From positions 1 to 20,799 of the forward strand of contig JBHEMD010000098.1 in assembly GCA_046262735.1 (NCBI GenBank): 20,799 nt of DNA, read 5' to 3'. The stretch comes from AV17 sp046262735 (GTDB lineage: Bacteria > Verrucomicrobiota > Verrucomicrobiia > Chthoniobacterales > UBA10450). Shown here one piece after another: positions 8,191 through 15,167 of the stretch (the first letter of the stretch is position 1; each line of letters opens with the position of its first letter). Below the pieces are notes generated by a model. That model searched no databases, was not told where the DNA came from, and saw only the letters and a program-made list of their open reading frames with translations. A program made the translations under genes and the position numbers.

Positions 8191-9897
8191 TCAATCGGGC
8201 GGGCGGGCCATGGGCTGATCTGCATCGATCTGCGGCGCAAGCGGACCGCGTGCGCGCAGAACCTGAATGCCGAGATCGCCGATTTTGCCCAGGGTAAGCC
8301 CCGCGAATTCCGGCACGGCTTCGCTCATCTGCCGGAAAAGATCATCGATCGAGTAGAGCGAATTGCTGCCGGTGAGTGCCTGGAGCAGGTCGCGCAAGAT
8401 CTCCCAATCGTCCCGCGCGTTGCCGGGACCGCGAATCGCGCGGTTGAGCCGCTGCAAACGGCCTTGGCCGTTGATCATCGAGCCGCGTTTCTCGGCAAAT
8501 GCGAACGCCGGCAGCACGGCGGTGGCTTTTTCGGTGGCGGCATTGTCCAGAATATCGACGAGGATGAAAGCTGGCAGGTTGGCCAGTTCCTCGGCGGAAA
8601 TTCCGATCTCGATTGGATTTTCGTGCAAGGCGAGCAGCCCTTTCACGCGACCGGTTTTCACCGCCTGCGCAATGTCCGGCAGTCTCGCGCCCGGCTGCGC
8701 AGTGAGGCCGAGCAGACGCGCTCCGTTCGTGTTCGGGTTGCGATCTTCGCTCAGCAGAATGTCGTCGCCCGGCCCGGCGCGCGGGACGATGTCGATCAAG
8801 TCAACGCCCAGCGTACGTGCGAGCTGCGCTGTGAGCCAAAGCTCCTCGTTCGTCATCCGCCCGGAGGCGATGATCGCCGTTTCCCAGCCGGAAAAATGTC
8901 GGAGTTGCAGCGCGGCCCGCTCGATTGCGGCCGGCCAGTCAACCGCGGCGAGTTTGTCGCCGGACAAAATGCGCGGCTCGAGCAATCTGCTTTCCGAAGT
9001 GACGTAATCAAAGTTGAGCCGGCCGTAGTCGCACATCCAGCAGGAGTTGACGTGATCGTTCTCACGCGGCGTTTGCCGGTAAACGATGTCTTCGCGCGCG
9101 CCGATGATTGTGTTGCAGCCGGTAGCGCAACTGGTGCAGATGCTTTTGGTTTCCTTCAAAAACCAGACGCGCATCTTGAAACGGAAATCGGTTGAGGTGA
9201 GTGCGCCGACCGGACAAATGTCCACCGTGTTGAGTGAGTAATTGTTTTCGAGGCGCTTGCCGGGATGCGCGGTCAACACGGTGTGACTGCCGCGATCGAC
9301 AAAGCCAAGCACGTCGTCGTGCGCAATTTCCTGGCAGAAGCGGACGCAGCGCGAACAAAGAATGCAGCGTTCATCGTCGAGCGTGACGCGCGGCCCGAGC
9401 TGCACCGCTTTCGGTTTTTTGACTTTGTTCTCGAGAAAGCGCGAGCCAGCCGCGCCATATTCGACGCTGAATTCCTGCAGTTCGCATTCGCCAGCCTGAT
9501 CGCAAATCGGGCAATCGAGCGGATGATTGATCAGCAAAAATTCCATCACACCGCGCTGACATTCCTTCACCAGCGGCGAATCTGTTCGCACCCCCATCCC
9601 TTCGCTCACTTCCTGGGCGCAGGAAATCTGCGGACGTGGCATCCAATTGACGATCGGTTTGCCGTCCGCGCCGAGCTCCGGTTTGCGGTCGGGCCCGAGC
9701 CGTGGCATGCCCATTTCGACAAGACACATGCGGCAATTGCCCGGCGAGCTGAGCTTTTTGTGATAACAATAGCGCGGCACAAAAATTCCCGCCTGCGCGC
9801 ACGCCTCAATCACGCGCGTGCCTTTTGGAAACTGATGCCAAACGCCATCGATCTGGACGTTGAACAGCGGTGCTGGCGATTGCTCCAAAGCGGCCAT
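8191..9897 (-). CDS. nuoG: NADH-quinone oxidoreductase subunit G (with N7 cluster ligands)
   Basis: Fe-S subunit of the NADH-oxidising arm, 568 residues, shorter than the roughly 900-residue E. coli protein. Ligands visible: [2Fe-2S] C44, C55, C58, C93; the His-ligated cluster H125, C129, C132, C138; a [4Fe-4S] site C178, C181, C184 and C228 (C188 continues the motif). C254, C257, C261 and C289 have the 3-4-28 spacing of the N7 cluster that is known from E. coli and Thermus but lost in many complexes. A molybdopterin-oxidoreductase-like domain follows (about 250-500, no cofactor expected), with GSMINGQGRLQRLNRA near its end; the usual long C-terminal domain is absent. The ATG at 9895-9897 lies nine bases after the four-helix-bundle gene. 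Confidence 0.95.
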   Translation of the reverse strand: MAALEQSPAPLFNVQIDGVWHQFPKGTRVIEACAQAGIFVPRYCYHKKLSSPGNCRMCLVEMGMPRLGPDRKPELGADGKPIVNWMPRPQISCAQEVSEGMGVRTDSPLVKECQRGVMEFLLINHPLDCPICDQAGECELQEFSVEYGAAGSRFLENKVKKPKAVQLGPRVTLDDERCILCSRCVRFCQEIAHDDVLGFVDRGSHTVLTAHPGKRLENNYSLNTVDICPVGALTSTDFRFKMRVWFLKETKSICTSCATGCNTIIGAREDIVYRQTPRENDHVNSCWMCDYGRLNFDYVTSESRLLEPRILSGDKLAAVDWPAAIERAALQLRHFSGWETAIIASGRMTNEELWLTAQLARTLGVDLIDIVPRAGPGDDILLSEDRNPNTNGARLLGLTAQPGARLPDIAQAVKTGRVKGLLALHENPIEIGISAEELANLPAFILVDILDNAATEKATAVLPAFAFAEKRGSMINGQGRLQRLNRAIRGPGNARDDWEILRDLLQALTGSNSLYSIDDLFRQMSEAVPEFAGLTLGKIGDLGIQVLRARGPLAPQIDADQPMARPPD

Positions 9898-9904
9898 TGC
9901 GAGT

Positions 9905-9931
9905 TCTTACTCTTTCTCTTGCTCCTGCTCT
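9905..9931. repeat. Inverted repeat arm flanking the four-helix-bundle gene (nuoG side)
   Basis: This is a 27-base arm whose reverse complement matches 10352-10378 at 25 of 27 positions (mismatches at 9919 and 9925). On the coding (minus) strand the word is of the GAGCAGGAGCAAGAG type followed by AAAGAGTAAGA. It encodes the last residues EQEQEKE and the TAA stop of the small gene, so the repeat supplies the end of its reading frame. Confidence 0.88.
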
Positions 9932-10335
9932 GAACCGAATTCGGCATTCGGCTCCTCGCGCGCGGTGCCACTGTCGAACCCGTAGCCCAACCCTTTCAGA
10001 AGGCCCGCCAGCATGTTCACAATCTGCACTAGCTGGTCTTTTGCCCCGACGACGCGATCCAGCGTCGCGAGCTTCCGCGAGACCAACACGTCTAGACACG
10101 CTGCTGCCTCAACTGCTGATCCGCGCGCTGTGTCGAAAAATCTTGCGCGATCTCGCTTCGAAAACTTTCCATTCCCTTCTGCAATATTCAGGGGAATGCT
10201 TGTCGCAGCGCGATCGAGTTGGTCCTTTGCTGCAGCTTTCGCGGCGATCGAGGGAAGAAGCTCACCGACCCACTCGTTAAAACTCAACGACAGTTGATAA
10301 ACGTTCAGCTTCTCGTGATCGAAGTAGGCCTTCAT
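9907..10335 (-). CDS. Four helix bundle protein (23S rRNA intervening-sequence protein family)
   Basis: 142 residues. The central stretch QLDRAATSIPLNIAEGNGKF and then RDRARFFDTARGSAVEA match the four-helix-bundle family first seen in intervening sequences of 23S rRNA genes (IVP family, related in fold to the Avd protein of diversity-generating retroelements). The N-terminal part DHEKLNVYQLSLSFNEWV also fits. The start is ATG 10333-10335; an open frame up to 10770 only shadows nuoF. No rRNA is present here: the gene sits between nuoF and nuoG, same strand, with 44 bases upstream and 9 downstream. A charged tail (EQEQEKE) comes from the inverted repeat. The molecular role of the family is not settled; RNA binding has been proposed. 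The family call is good, the function unknown. Confidence 0.9.
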   Translation of the reverse strand: MKAYFDHEKLNVYQLSLSFNEWVGELLPSIAAKAAAKDQLDRAATSIPLNIAEGNGKFSKRDRARFFDTARGSAVEAAACLDVLVSRKLATLDRVVGAKDQLVQIVNMLAGLLKGLGYGFDSGTAREEPNAEFGSEQEQEKE

Positions 10336-10351
10336 TCGCCAGAGTAGACCA

Positions 10352-10378
10352 AGAGCATGAGCATGAGAAAGAGTAAGA
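10352..10378. repeat. Inverted repeat arm flanking the four-helix-bundle gene (nuoF side)
   Basis: Partner of the arm at 9905-9931 (25/27 complementary). Read on the plus strand it is GAGCATGAGCATGAG followed by AAAGAGTAAGA. It begins one base past the TAG stop of nuoF (10380-10382) and ends 16 bases before the ATG of the small gene, so the two arms bracket that gene almost exactly. In the polycistronic transcript the arms could pair into a stem with a loop of about 420 bases. Confidence 0.88.
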
Positions 10379-10379
10379 G

Positions 10380-12365
10380 CTAAATCGTTCCCGCCGCGCC
10401 GGCTTTTTCCCAGCCGGGATCGTGCGCCAGCGGCGAGGTTTCGATTTGTTCTTCGGCGACTAATTCTTCCGGCGTGAGCTCCGGTGGCAATGGCGGCGGG
10501 ACCGGCTTGGTTGCGCGCGTGGCGAATTCTTCCGGGAACTTTTCGACAAAACTTTGCGTCGGCCACGCGCAGGCTTCGCCAAATGCGCAAATGGTCCGGC
10601 CGGCGATGTTGTCGCCGATCGTTTTCAATGTGCGCGGGTCTTCGGTCACCCCGCCGCCGAGCAACATGCGATCGGTGATCTTTTTCATCCAAAGCGAGCC
10701 TTCGCGGCAAGGCGTGCATTGTCCGCACGATTCGTGCGCATAAAATTCGTTGATGTTGTTGAGCGCCCAAACCATGTCGCGTGAATCATCGAGCACGATC
10801 ACGCCGCCCGACCCCGCCATCGACCCGGCGGCGGCGAGCGAATCGAAATCCATCGGGACCTGATCGATCGTCATTTGCCGCTCGATTAGCGATCCATCGG
10901 GTTGTCGATCCTTGATTTTGAAGCGTTCGTCGGCGCGCAAAACTTTGGCCGAGCTGCCGCCGGGAATCACCGCCTTGAGCATACGGCCCGGTCGCATACC
11001 GCCGGCCATCTCGTAAATGAGTTTGCCCATCGTGACCGCACCGACTTCGATTTCGAAATAACCGGGCCGCTGCACGTCGCCGCTCACGCACACGATGCGG
11101 GTGCCGGTATTGTTCGGCCGGCCCATCCGCGCGTATTCGGCGCCGCCCATGGCGATGATGTGTTTTACGTGGCAGAGCGTTTCCACGTTGTTGACTATGG
11201 TCGGGCACATGTAGAGCCCGAGCACGGCCGGGAAAAAAGGCGGCTTGATCCGCGGGTAGCCGCGCTTGCCTTCGAGCGATTCAATCAATCCGGTTTCTTC
11301 GCCGCAAATGTAGGCTCCCGCGCCGCGATGAATGAAAACGTCGAGATCGAATCCCGAGTCGAGAATATTGGGCCCGAGAAAATTGTGCTCGCGCGCTTCG
11401 GCGATGGCGCGCTCCAGAATCCTGGCGCCTTCCGGGAACTCGCCGCGAATGTAAATGTATGCGGTCTTCGCGTTGAGGGCGAAACAGGAGATCGCGATTC
11501 CTTCGAGAAGCTGGTGCGGATCTTGATGGATGATGTAGCGGTCCTTGAATGTCCCCGGCTCCGACTCATCGGCGTTGCAAATCAAATAAACCGGGCGCTT
11601 TTCATCCGGCTTGATGAAGCTCCATTTGAGTCCGCAGGAAAAGCCGGCGCCGCCGCGGCCGCGCAAACCTGAAGTTTTGACTTCGTTGACGATCTGCTCG
11701 CGCGAGATGGTCACGGCTTTGCGTAAATCCTCGTAGCCGCCATCTTTGAGATAAGTGTCGATGTCGATCTTCCAATCTTTGCGGCCGATGTTTTTGAAGA
11801 TGAGACGGCGCTCGAGTGGATGAGGAGGTTGCTGATCCCTGATTGCCGATTGCGGATTGCGCACAAGATCGACAATTGCGTTCGGATTCACGCTCTCGCG
11901 CAGCTGCTCGTTGAGCATGCAGACCGGCGCGGTACCGCAGCTGGCCAGACATTCGACGAATTCGACGCTGTACTTTCCGTCCCCGCTAACCGAGATCGGG
12001 TTATGCATTCCTTCGGAGTCGGTCTTCCGCTGAATTCCCGTTGCCGCGCAGACGTTTTCCATCACCTGATAACTTCCCGCCATCGCGCAGCTGAGCGTGC
12101 GGCAGACGCGGATGTGCGTTTTGCCCGCGGGTCGCTGGCGCAGCATCGGATAAAACGTGACCAGCTCGAGAACGTTGATCGGCTGGAGCCCGAGCTTGGC
12201 CGCGATCCAGGTCACCGCCTCATCGCCGATGAACCCGAAATGTTCCTGCCAAAGATGCAAAAGCGGCAACGACGCGCTGCGTTTCTGATCGGGCGGGTAA
12301 TGCTCGATCGCCTCGTCCATTTTCCGCTCCAACTCGGCGGGAACGCGTGTGCTCGTCGAGTCCAC
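10380..12365 (-). CDS. nuoEF: Fused NADH-quinone oxidoreductase subunits E and F
   Basis: One uninterrupted 661-residue frame carries NuoE (about 1-168) and NuoF (about 182-661). NuoE holds the N1a [2Fe-2S] ligands C88, C93, C139, C143. NuoF holds the FMN and NADH loops (GLRGRGGAGFSCGLKW at 233-248, NADESEPGTFKDR at 264-276, GAGAYICGEETGLIESLEG at 348-366) and the N3 [4Fe-4S] ligands C547, C550, C553 and C593. Together they oxidise NADH. The linker (169-181, RNPQSAIRDQQPP) comes from a repeat-like sequence; NuoF normally starts near HPLERRLIF, and no ATG is present there. The GTG at 12363-12365 gives the NuoE N-terminus expected from the family. An in-frame ATG at 12318-12320 has a better Shine-Dalgarno (GGAG, six bases upstream) and would remove 15 residues. 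A proline-rich C-terminal tail of about 45 residues follows the N3 domain. Confidence 0.93.
   Translation of the reverse strand: MDSTSTRVPAELERKMDEAIEHYPPDQKRSASLPLLHLWQEHFGFIGDEAVTWIAAKLGLQPINVLELVTFYPMLRQRPAGKTHIRVCRTLSCAMAGSYQVMENVCAATGIQRKTDSEGMHNPISVSGDGKYSVEFVECLASCGTAPVCMLNEQLRESVNPNAIVDLVRNPQSAIRDQQPPHPLERRLIFKNIGRKDWKIDIDTYLKDGGYEDLRKAVTISREQIVNEVKTSGLRGRGGAGFSCGLKWSFIKPDEKRPVYLICNADESEPGTFKDRYIIHQDPHQLLEGIAISCFALNAKTAYIYIRGEFPEGARILERAIAEAREHNFLGPNILDSGFDLDVFIHRGAGAYICGEETGLIESLEGKRGYPRIKPPFFPAVLGLYMCPTIVNNVETLCHVKHIIAMGGAEYARMGRPNNTGTRIVCVSGDVQRPGYFEIEVGAVTMGKLIYEMAGGMRPGRMLKAVIPGGSSAKVLRADERFKIKDRQPDGSLIERQMTIDQVPMDFDSLAAAGSMAGSGGVIVLDDSRDMVWALNNINEFYAHESCGQCTPCREGSLWMKKITDRMLLGGGVTEDPRTLKTIGDNIAGRTICAFGEACAWPTQSFVEKFPEEFATRATKPVPPPLPPELTPEELVAEEQIETSPLAHDPGWEKAGAAGTI
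11832..11862. repeat. GATTGC/GATTGCC-word repeat inside nuoEF (linker)
   Basis: Plus-strand bases CTGATTGCCGATTGC (11840-11854) followed by GGATTGC, preceded by CTGATCC, form a short-word tandem with a 7-8 base period. On the coding strand it reads as GCAATC words and encodes the hydrophilic linker between the NuoE and NuoF domains. The composition is unlike the flanking domain-coding sequence and like the spacer words seen at gene junctions here. Confidence 0.6.
12327..12330 (-). promoter_or_regulatory. Possible ribosome binding site for an alternative nuoE start
   Basis: On the coding strand GGAG lies six bases upstream of the in-frame ATG at 12318-12320. It is the clearest Shine-Dalgarno match near this gene start and is the only argument for the shorter NuoE; family length favours the GTG at 12363-12365. 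Confidence 0.35.
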
Positions 12366-12377
12366 GGAAAAGGAAAG

Positions 12378-12659
12378 TCAGTCGGACAACGTGCTCTGTT
12401 TTTCCGCCACCTTGTCATCCTTAAAAATGATCGTTACCGAATCCTTTCCCTGGCGGTAAACGTAAGTCGTCTTCTTCATGATGACGAAATCCTTGTTATC
12501 GATTTCGCTCGGCGAGCCAAGGATGGATTCCACCTGTTTCTTCGACATCCCCTCGGCGACTTCATCGACATTCGCTTTGGTGATGCGCCGGCCGGGGCAG
12601 GCATCGAGCATGAGCGCGAGCATGAGTACGAGCAGGAGCCGCGAAATGACGAATGACAA
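12378..12659 (-). CDS. Small lipoprotein with a BamE/SmpA-OmlA-like domain
   Basis: About 93 residues if read from TTG 12657-12659, or 81 from ATG 12621-12623. The mature part (ITKANVDEVAEGMSKKQVE, then SILGSPSEIDNKDF, ending in a strand with IIFKDDKVAEKQ) has the GMSKKQVESILGSP helix and the beta-strand order of the SmpA/OmlA (BamE-like) fold. The N-terminus SRLLLVLMLALMLDAC is a hydrophobic segment ending in a lipobox-like LDAC, so an outer-membrane lipoprotein is likely. From the ATG the signal would be only eight residues; the TTG start gives a normal signal but lies inside heptamer array C, and no Shine-Dalgarno is seen. It lies between nuoD and nuoEF on the same strand, where no complex I subunit of this type is known. 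Related small lipoproteins have many roles; a link to complex I is not shown. Confidence 0.72.
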   Translation of the reverse strand: MSFVISRLLLVLMLALMLDACPGRRITKANVDEVAEGMSKKQVESILGSPSEIDNKDFVIMKKTTYVYRQGKDSVTIIFKDDKVAEKQSTLSD

Positions 12660-12798
12660 ATGACGAATACGGGCAAATGACGAAGCACGAATGACGAATG
12701 ACGAAGGAATGACGAAGCTCCAATGTCGAAACGATGCCGACCGCTTATCCGGACGGTTTCGGAATTCGTCATTCGGATTTGGCTCGTGCTTCGTCATT
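12646..12798. repeat. Heptamer inverted array C (nuoD/lipoprotein junction)
   Basis: The left arm (12646-12718) holds GAATGAC-type units broken by TACGGGCAA, AGCAC and AGGAAT. The right arm (about 12765-12798) holds GTCATTC units broken by GGATTTGGCTCGTGCTT. AATGACGAAGCACGA at 12676-12690 has a perfect inverted copy at 12784-12798. The loop (about 12722-12764) has its own partial dyad (CGAAAC ... GTTTCG). The nuoD TGA (12803-12805) is five bases from the right end. The left end overlaps the proposed N-terminal codons of the lipoprotein gene. Confidence 0.88.
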
Positions 12799-12802
12799 CT
12801 CC

Positions 12803-14059
12803 TCATCTGTCGCATTCGCCCATGACAAAGTCCAGACTGCCGAGCACGGCCGGGACGTCGCTCACCATGCAGCCCGGCAACAATTCCGGCAAAATGCTCA
12901 GGTTCACAAAAGATGGCGCGCGGATTTTCAGCCGATACGGCACGCCGCCGCCGCGGCTGTTGATGTAAAAACCGAGCTCGCCCTTGGGGTTCTCGGCCGC
13001 GAAATAAATTTCGCCCGGCGGCGCGTCGAGTCCTTCGGTGACGATGATGAAATGGTGGATGAGCTCCTCCATTTTCGTCAGCACGCGCGATTTTGGCGGC
13101 GGCATGTTTTTCCAATCCGTCACGTTGATCGGCCCGGTCGGGAGTTTGTCGATTACCTGGCGCAGGATCTTCACGCTCTGCCGCATCTCTTCGATTCGAA
13201 CAAGGTAACGATCGTAACAATCACCCGCGCTTCCGATCACGACCTCGAAATCGTATTTGTCGTAGTCGAGGTAGGGATGTTTGCGCCGCAGATCGTGCTC
13301 GGCGCCGCTCCCCCGCAGGTTCGGCCCGGAGAGCGCGTAGGCGATGGCGCGCTCTTTGGGAATCACGCCAATGTCCCTGGTTCGATCGACGAAAATGCGA
13401 TTTCGCGTTAGCAACCGGTCGACCTCGTCGAGCTGCGGCGGAAATTCGTCGAGGAACTTCTGGAGTTGTGGGATGAACCGCTCCGGCAGATCGCGGATCT
13501 GTCCGCCGACGCGCGTGTAGGACGTGGTGAAACGCGCGCCGGTCAGCAGTTCGAAGAGATCGTAAAGTTTTTCACGCTCGGTGAACGTGTAGAGAAAGAC
13601 CGTCATCGCGCCGAGATCAAGCGCCATCGCGCCGAGCCCGAGCAAATGGGAGGAGATGCGCGAGGTCTCACAGCAAATAGTGCGGATGGCCTGGCCGCGC
13701 GGGGGAATTTCCCAGCCCATCAACTTTTCCACCGCCAGCGCGTAAGCGACGTTGTTCGAGAGCGGCGCCAGATAATCGAGCCGGTCGGTGTAGGGCACGA
13801 ACTGGTTGTATTGCATGTTCTCGGCGATTTTTTCGTCGCCGCGATGGAGATAGCCAATGTCTGGCGTCGCTGTGGTGATGATCTCGCCGTCGAGCTCGAG
13901 CACGAGCCGCAGCACCCCGTGCGTTGCCGGGTGCGACGGCCCCATGTTGAGGATCATTTTCTCGCCGATGTCGCCGTCGCTCGCGCGCAGCTCCTCCTCA
14001 GCCACGGCCACGCGCCTCACCGGATCGGGTGACTCAATTTCGCGCACGGTGAACGCCAT
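12803..14059 (-). CDS. nuoD: NADH-quinone oxidoreductase subunit D
   Basis: Quinone-site subunit of the peripheral arm (49-kDa homologue), 418 residues. Family segments include MILNMGPSHPATHGVLRL, PDIGYLHRGDEKIAENM, QFVPYTDRLDYLAPLSNN, FTTSYTRVGGQIRDLP, and the C-terminal SDVPAVLGSLDFVMGECDR. It is a stand-alone NuoD, not fused to NuoC. The start is taken at ATG 14057-14059: codons upstream have weaker third-position GC bias, and a dyad lies at 14075-14114. ATG 14144-14146 is an in-frame alternative adding 29 residues; the frame up to 14221 would overlap the fabD start. It is the first gene of the operon; nuoA, nuoB and nuoC do not precede it. Confidence 0.93.
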   Translation of the reverse strand: MAFTVREIESPDPVRRVAVAEEELRASDGDIGEKMILNMGPSHPATHGVLRLVLELDGEIITTATPDIGYLHRGDEKIAENMQYNQFVPYTDRLDYLAPLSNNVAYALAVEKLMGWEIPPRGQAIRTICCETSRISSHLLGLGAMALDLGAMTVFLYTFTEREKLYDLFELLTGARFTTSYTRVGGQIRDLPERFIPQLQKFLDEFPPQLDEVDRLLTRNRIFVDRTRDIGVIPKERAIAYALSGPNLRGSGAEHDLRRKHPYLDYDKYDFEVVIGSAGDCYDRYLVRIEEMRQSVKILRQVIDKLPTGPINVTDWKNMPPPKSRVLTKMEELIHHFIIVTEGLDAPPGEIYFAAENPKGELGFYINSRGGGVPYRLKIRAPSFVNLSILPELLPGCMVSDVPAVLGSLDFVMGECDR

Positions 14060-14074
14060 AGGTTCGACAATTCC

Positions 14075-14114
14075 GTTTACGCTCGCGAGTGCGTTACCGG
14101 GCGCAAGCGTAAAC
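14075..14114. promoter_or_regulatory. Dyad in the nuoD-fabD divergent region
   Basis: GTTTACGCT (14075-14083) and AGCGTAAAC (14106-14114) are perfectly complementary with 22 bases between. The dyad lies about 15 bases upstream of the preferred nuoD ATG and about 105 bases upstream of fabD. It could be an operator, a leader hairpin, or another short repeat; if nuoD starts at 14146 it lies in coding sequence. I found no convincing -35/-10 pair in the 160-base region. Confidence 0.4.
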
Positions 14115-14219
14115 TCGTAGGGACGAATCGCCGAGCCGTCCGCCATCGGCGCACCCGGCGGTCGCGCCCTGCCAATTTGCCGTTTGAATCGCGCATCGGG
14201 GCGACGATGCTGGAACCTC

Positions 14220-15158
14220 ATGAAAAAGATTGCGCTGTTGTTTGCCGGGCAGGGCGCGCAGGTGGTCGGGATGGGTCGCGACCTGGGCGATCAGTTCCCG
14301 GTGGCAGCGAAGTTGTTTTTGCAGGCGGACGAGATCCTCGGCCGCAGTCTGACGGACGTCATGCTGAACGGTCCGCTCGAGGAATTGACCAAGACTTCAA
14401 ACTGTCAGCCGGCGTTGTTTGTGCACGGGCTCGCCTGCTTCTCCATCTTGCGGGAGCTGGCGGGCGATTTTCCAATCGGCGGTGCGGCCGGTTTGTCGCT
14501 CGGCGAAATGACCGCGCACGCGGCGGCTGGCACGTTCGATTTCGCGAGCGGGCTCAAGCTCGTCCAGAGACGCGGGGAGCTGATGGATGAGGCATGTGCG
14601 GCGACCAATGGCGCGATGGCGGCGATGATCGGCGCGGCGGAGAACGACGTGCGCCGCCTGGCCGCCGATGAAGATGTCGATGTTGCAAATATCAACGCAC
14701 CCGGCCAGATCGTTATCTCCGGCGAGCGCGCCAAAGTGGAAGCGGCCGTAGGCGTCGCGAAGAAATATGGGATTCGTCGCGCGACGATGCTCAATGTCGC
14801 CGGTGCTTATCATTCGCGGTTGATGGAAAACGCCTATGAAGAATTGGGTTCGGCGCTGCTCGACGTGCAGATGCAAATTCCGCAATTCCCGATCATGAGC
14901 AACGTTACCGGTGAGGAGGTGAAGACCTTGCCCGAAATCCGGCGCACGCTTCAGGAACAGGTCACGAGCACGGTTCGCTGGTCCGATTGCATGGAGCGTC
15001 TGGCTGCCCTCGACTGTGATTTGTTTATCGAGCTTGGTCCCGGCGGGGTGCTTGCCGGTTTGTTAAAGCGCACCGTGGCCGATGTGGATGTTGTATCGGT
15101 GGCGGACGCCGAATCGGCGCGCGATTGTGCCGAGCGGATTCGATCGCACGCACGCTAG
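14220..15158 (+). CDS. fabD: Malonyl-CoA:ACP transacylase
   Basis: Transfers the malonyl group from CoA to acyl carrier protein in fatty acid synthesis, cytoplasmic, 312 residues. The N-terminus MKKIALLFAGQGAQ carries the GQGAQ motif (Q11), the nucleophile elbow is GLSLGE with S93, and the catalytic His is H198 in AGAYHSRLM. The residue before the serine is Leu, where E. coli has His (GHSLGE). The start at ATG 14220-14222 is chosen because it gives the family N-terminus; an ATG at 14184 adds 12 residues without family support. Divergent from nuoD, and first of fabD, yqeY-like and ispD, which are spaced apart by repeats and could be separately terminated. Confidence 0.95.
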   Translation: MKKIALLFAGQGAQVVGMGRDLGDQFPVAAKLFLQADEILGRSLTDVMLNGPLEELTKTSNCQPALFVHGLACFSILRELAGDFPIGGAAGLSLGEMTAHAAAGTFDFASGLKLVQRRGELMDEACAATNGAMAAMIGAAENDVRRLAADEDVDVANINAPGQIVISGERAKVEAAVGVAKKYGIRRATMLNVAGAYHSRLMENAYEELGSALLDVQMQIPQFPIMSNVTGEEVKTLPEIRRTLQEQVTSTVRWSDCMERLAALDCDLFIELGPGGVLAGLLKRTVADVDVVSVADAESARDCAERIRSHAR

Positions 15159-15167
15159 CGCTTGGCC

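Noticed and set aside
8017..9195. 392-residue open frame on the plus strand opposite nuoG and nuoH
   Set aside because: It crosses two complex I genes in antisense and shows no family motif.
9907..10378. A 23S rRNA gene or intervening sequence in rRNA
   Set aside because: No rRNA sequence flanks the four-helix-bundle gene; both neighbours are nuo genes.
10336..10770. Upstream extension of the four-helix-bundle frame to 10770
   Set aside because: The added 145 residues are the nuoF sequence in another frame (Arg/His-rich); the family N-terminus begins at the ATG at 10335.
14060..14221. Longer NuoD beginning at 14221
   Set aside because: It would overlap the fabD start on the other strand, the first residues are Arg-rich with no family support, and third-position GC is lower than in the NuoD body.
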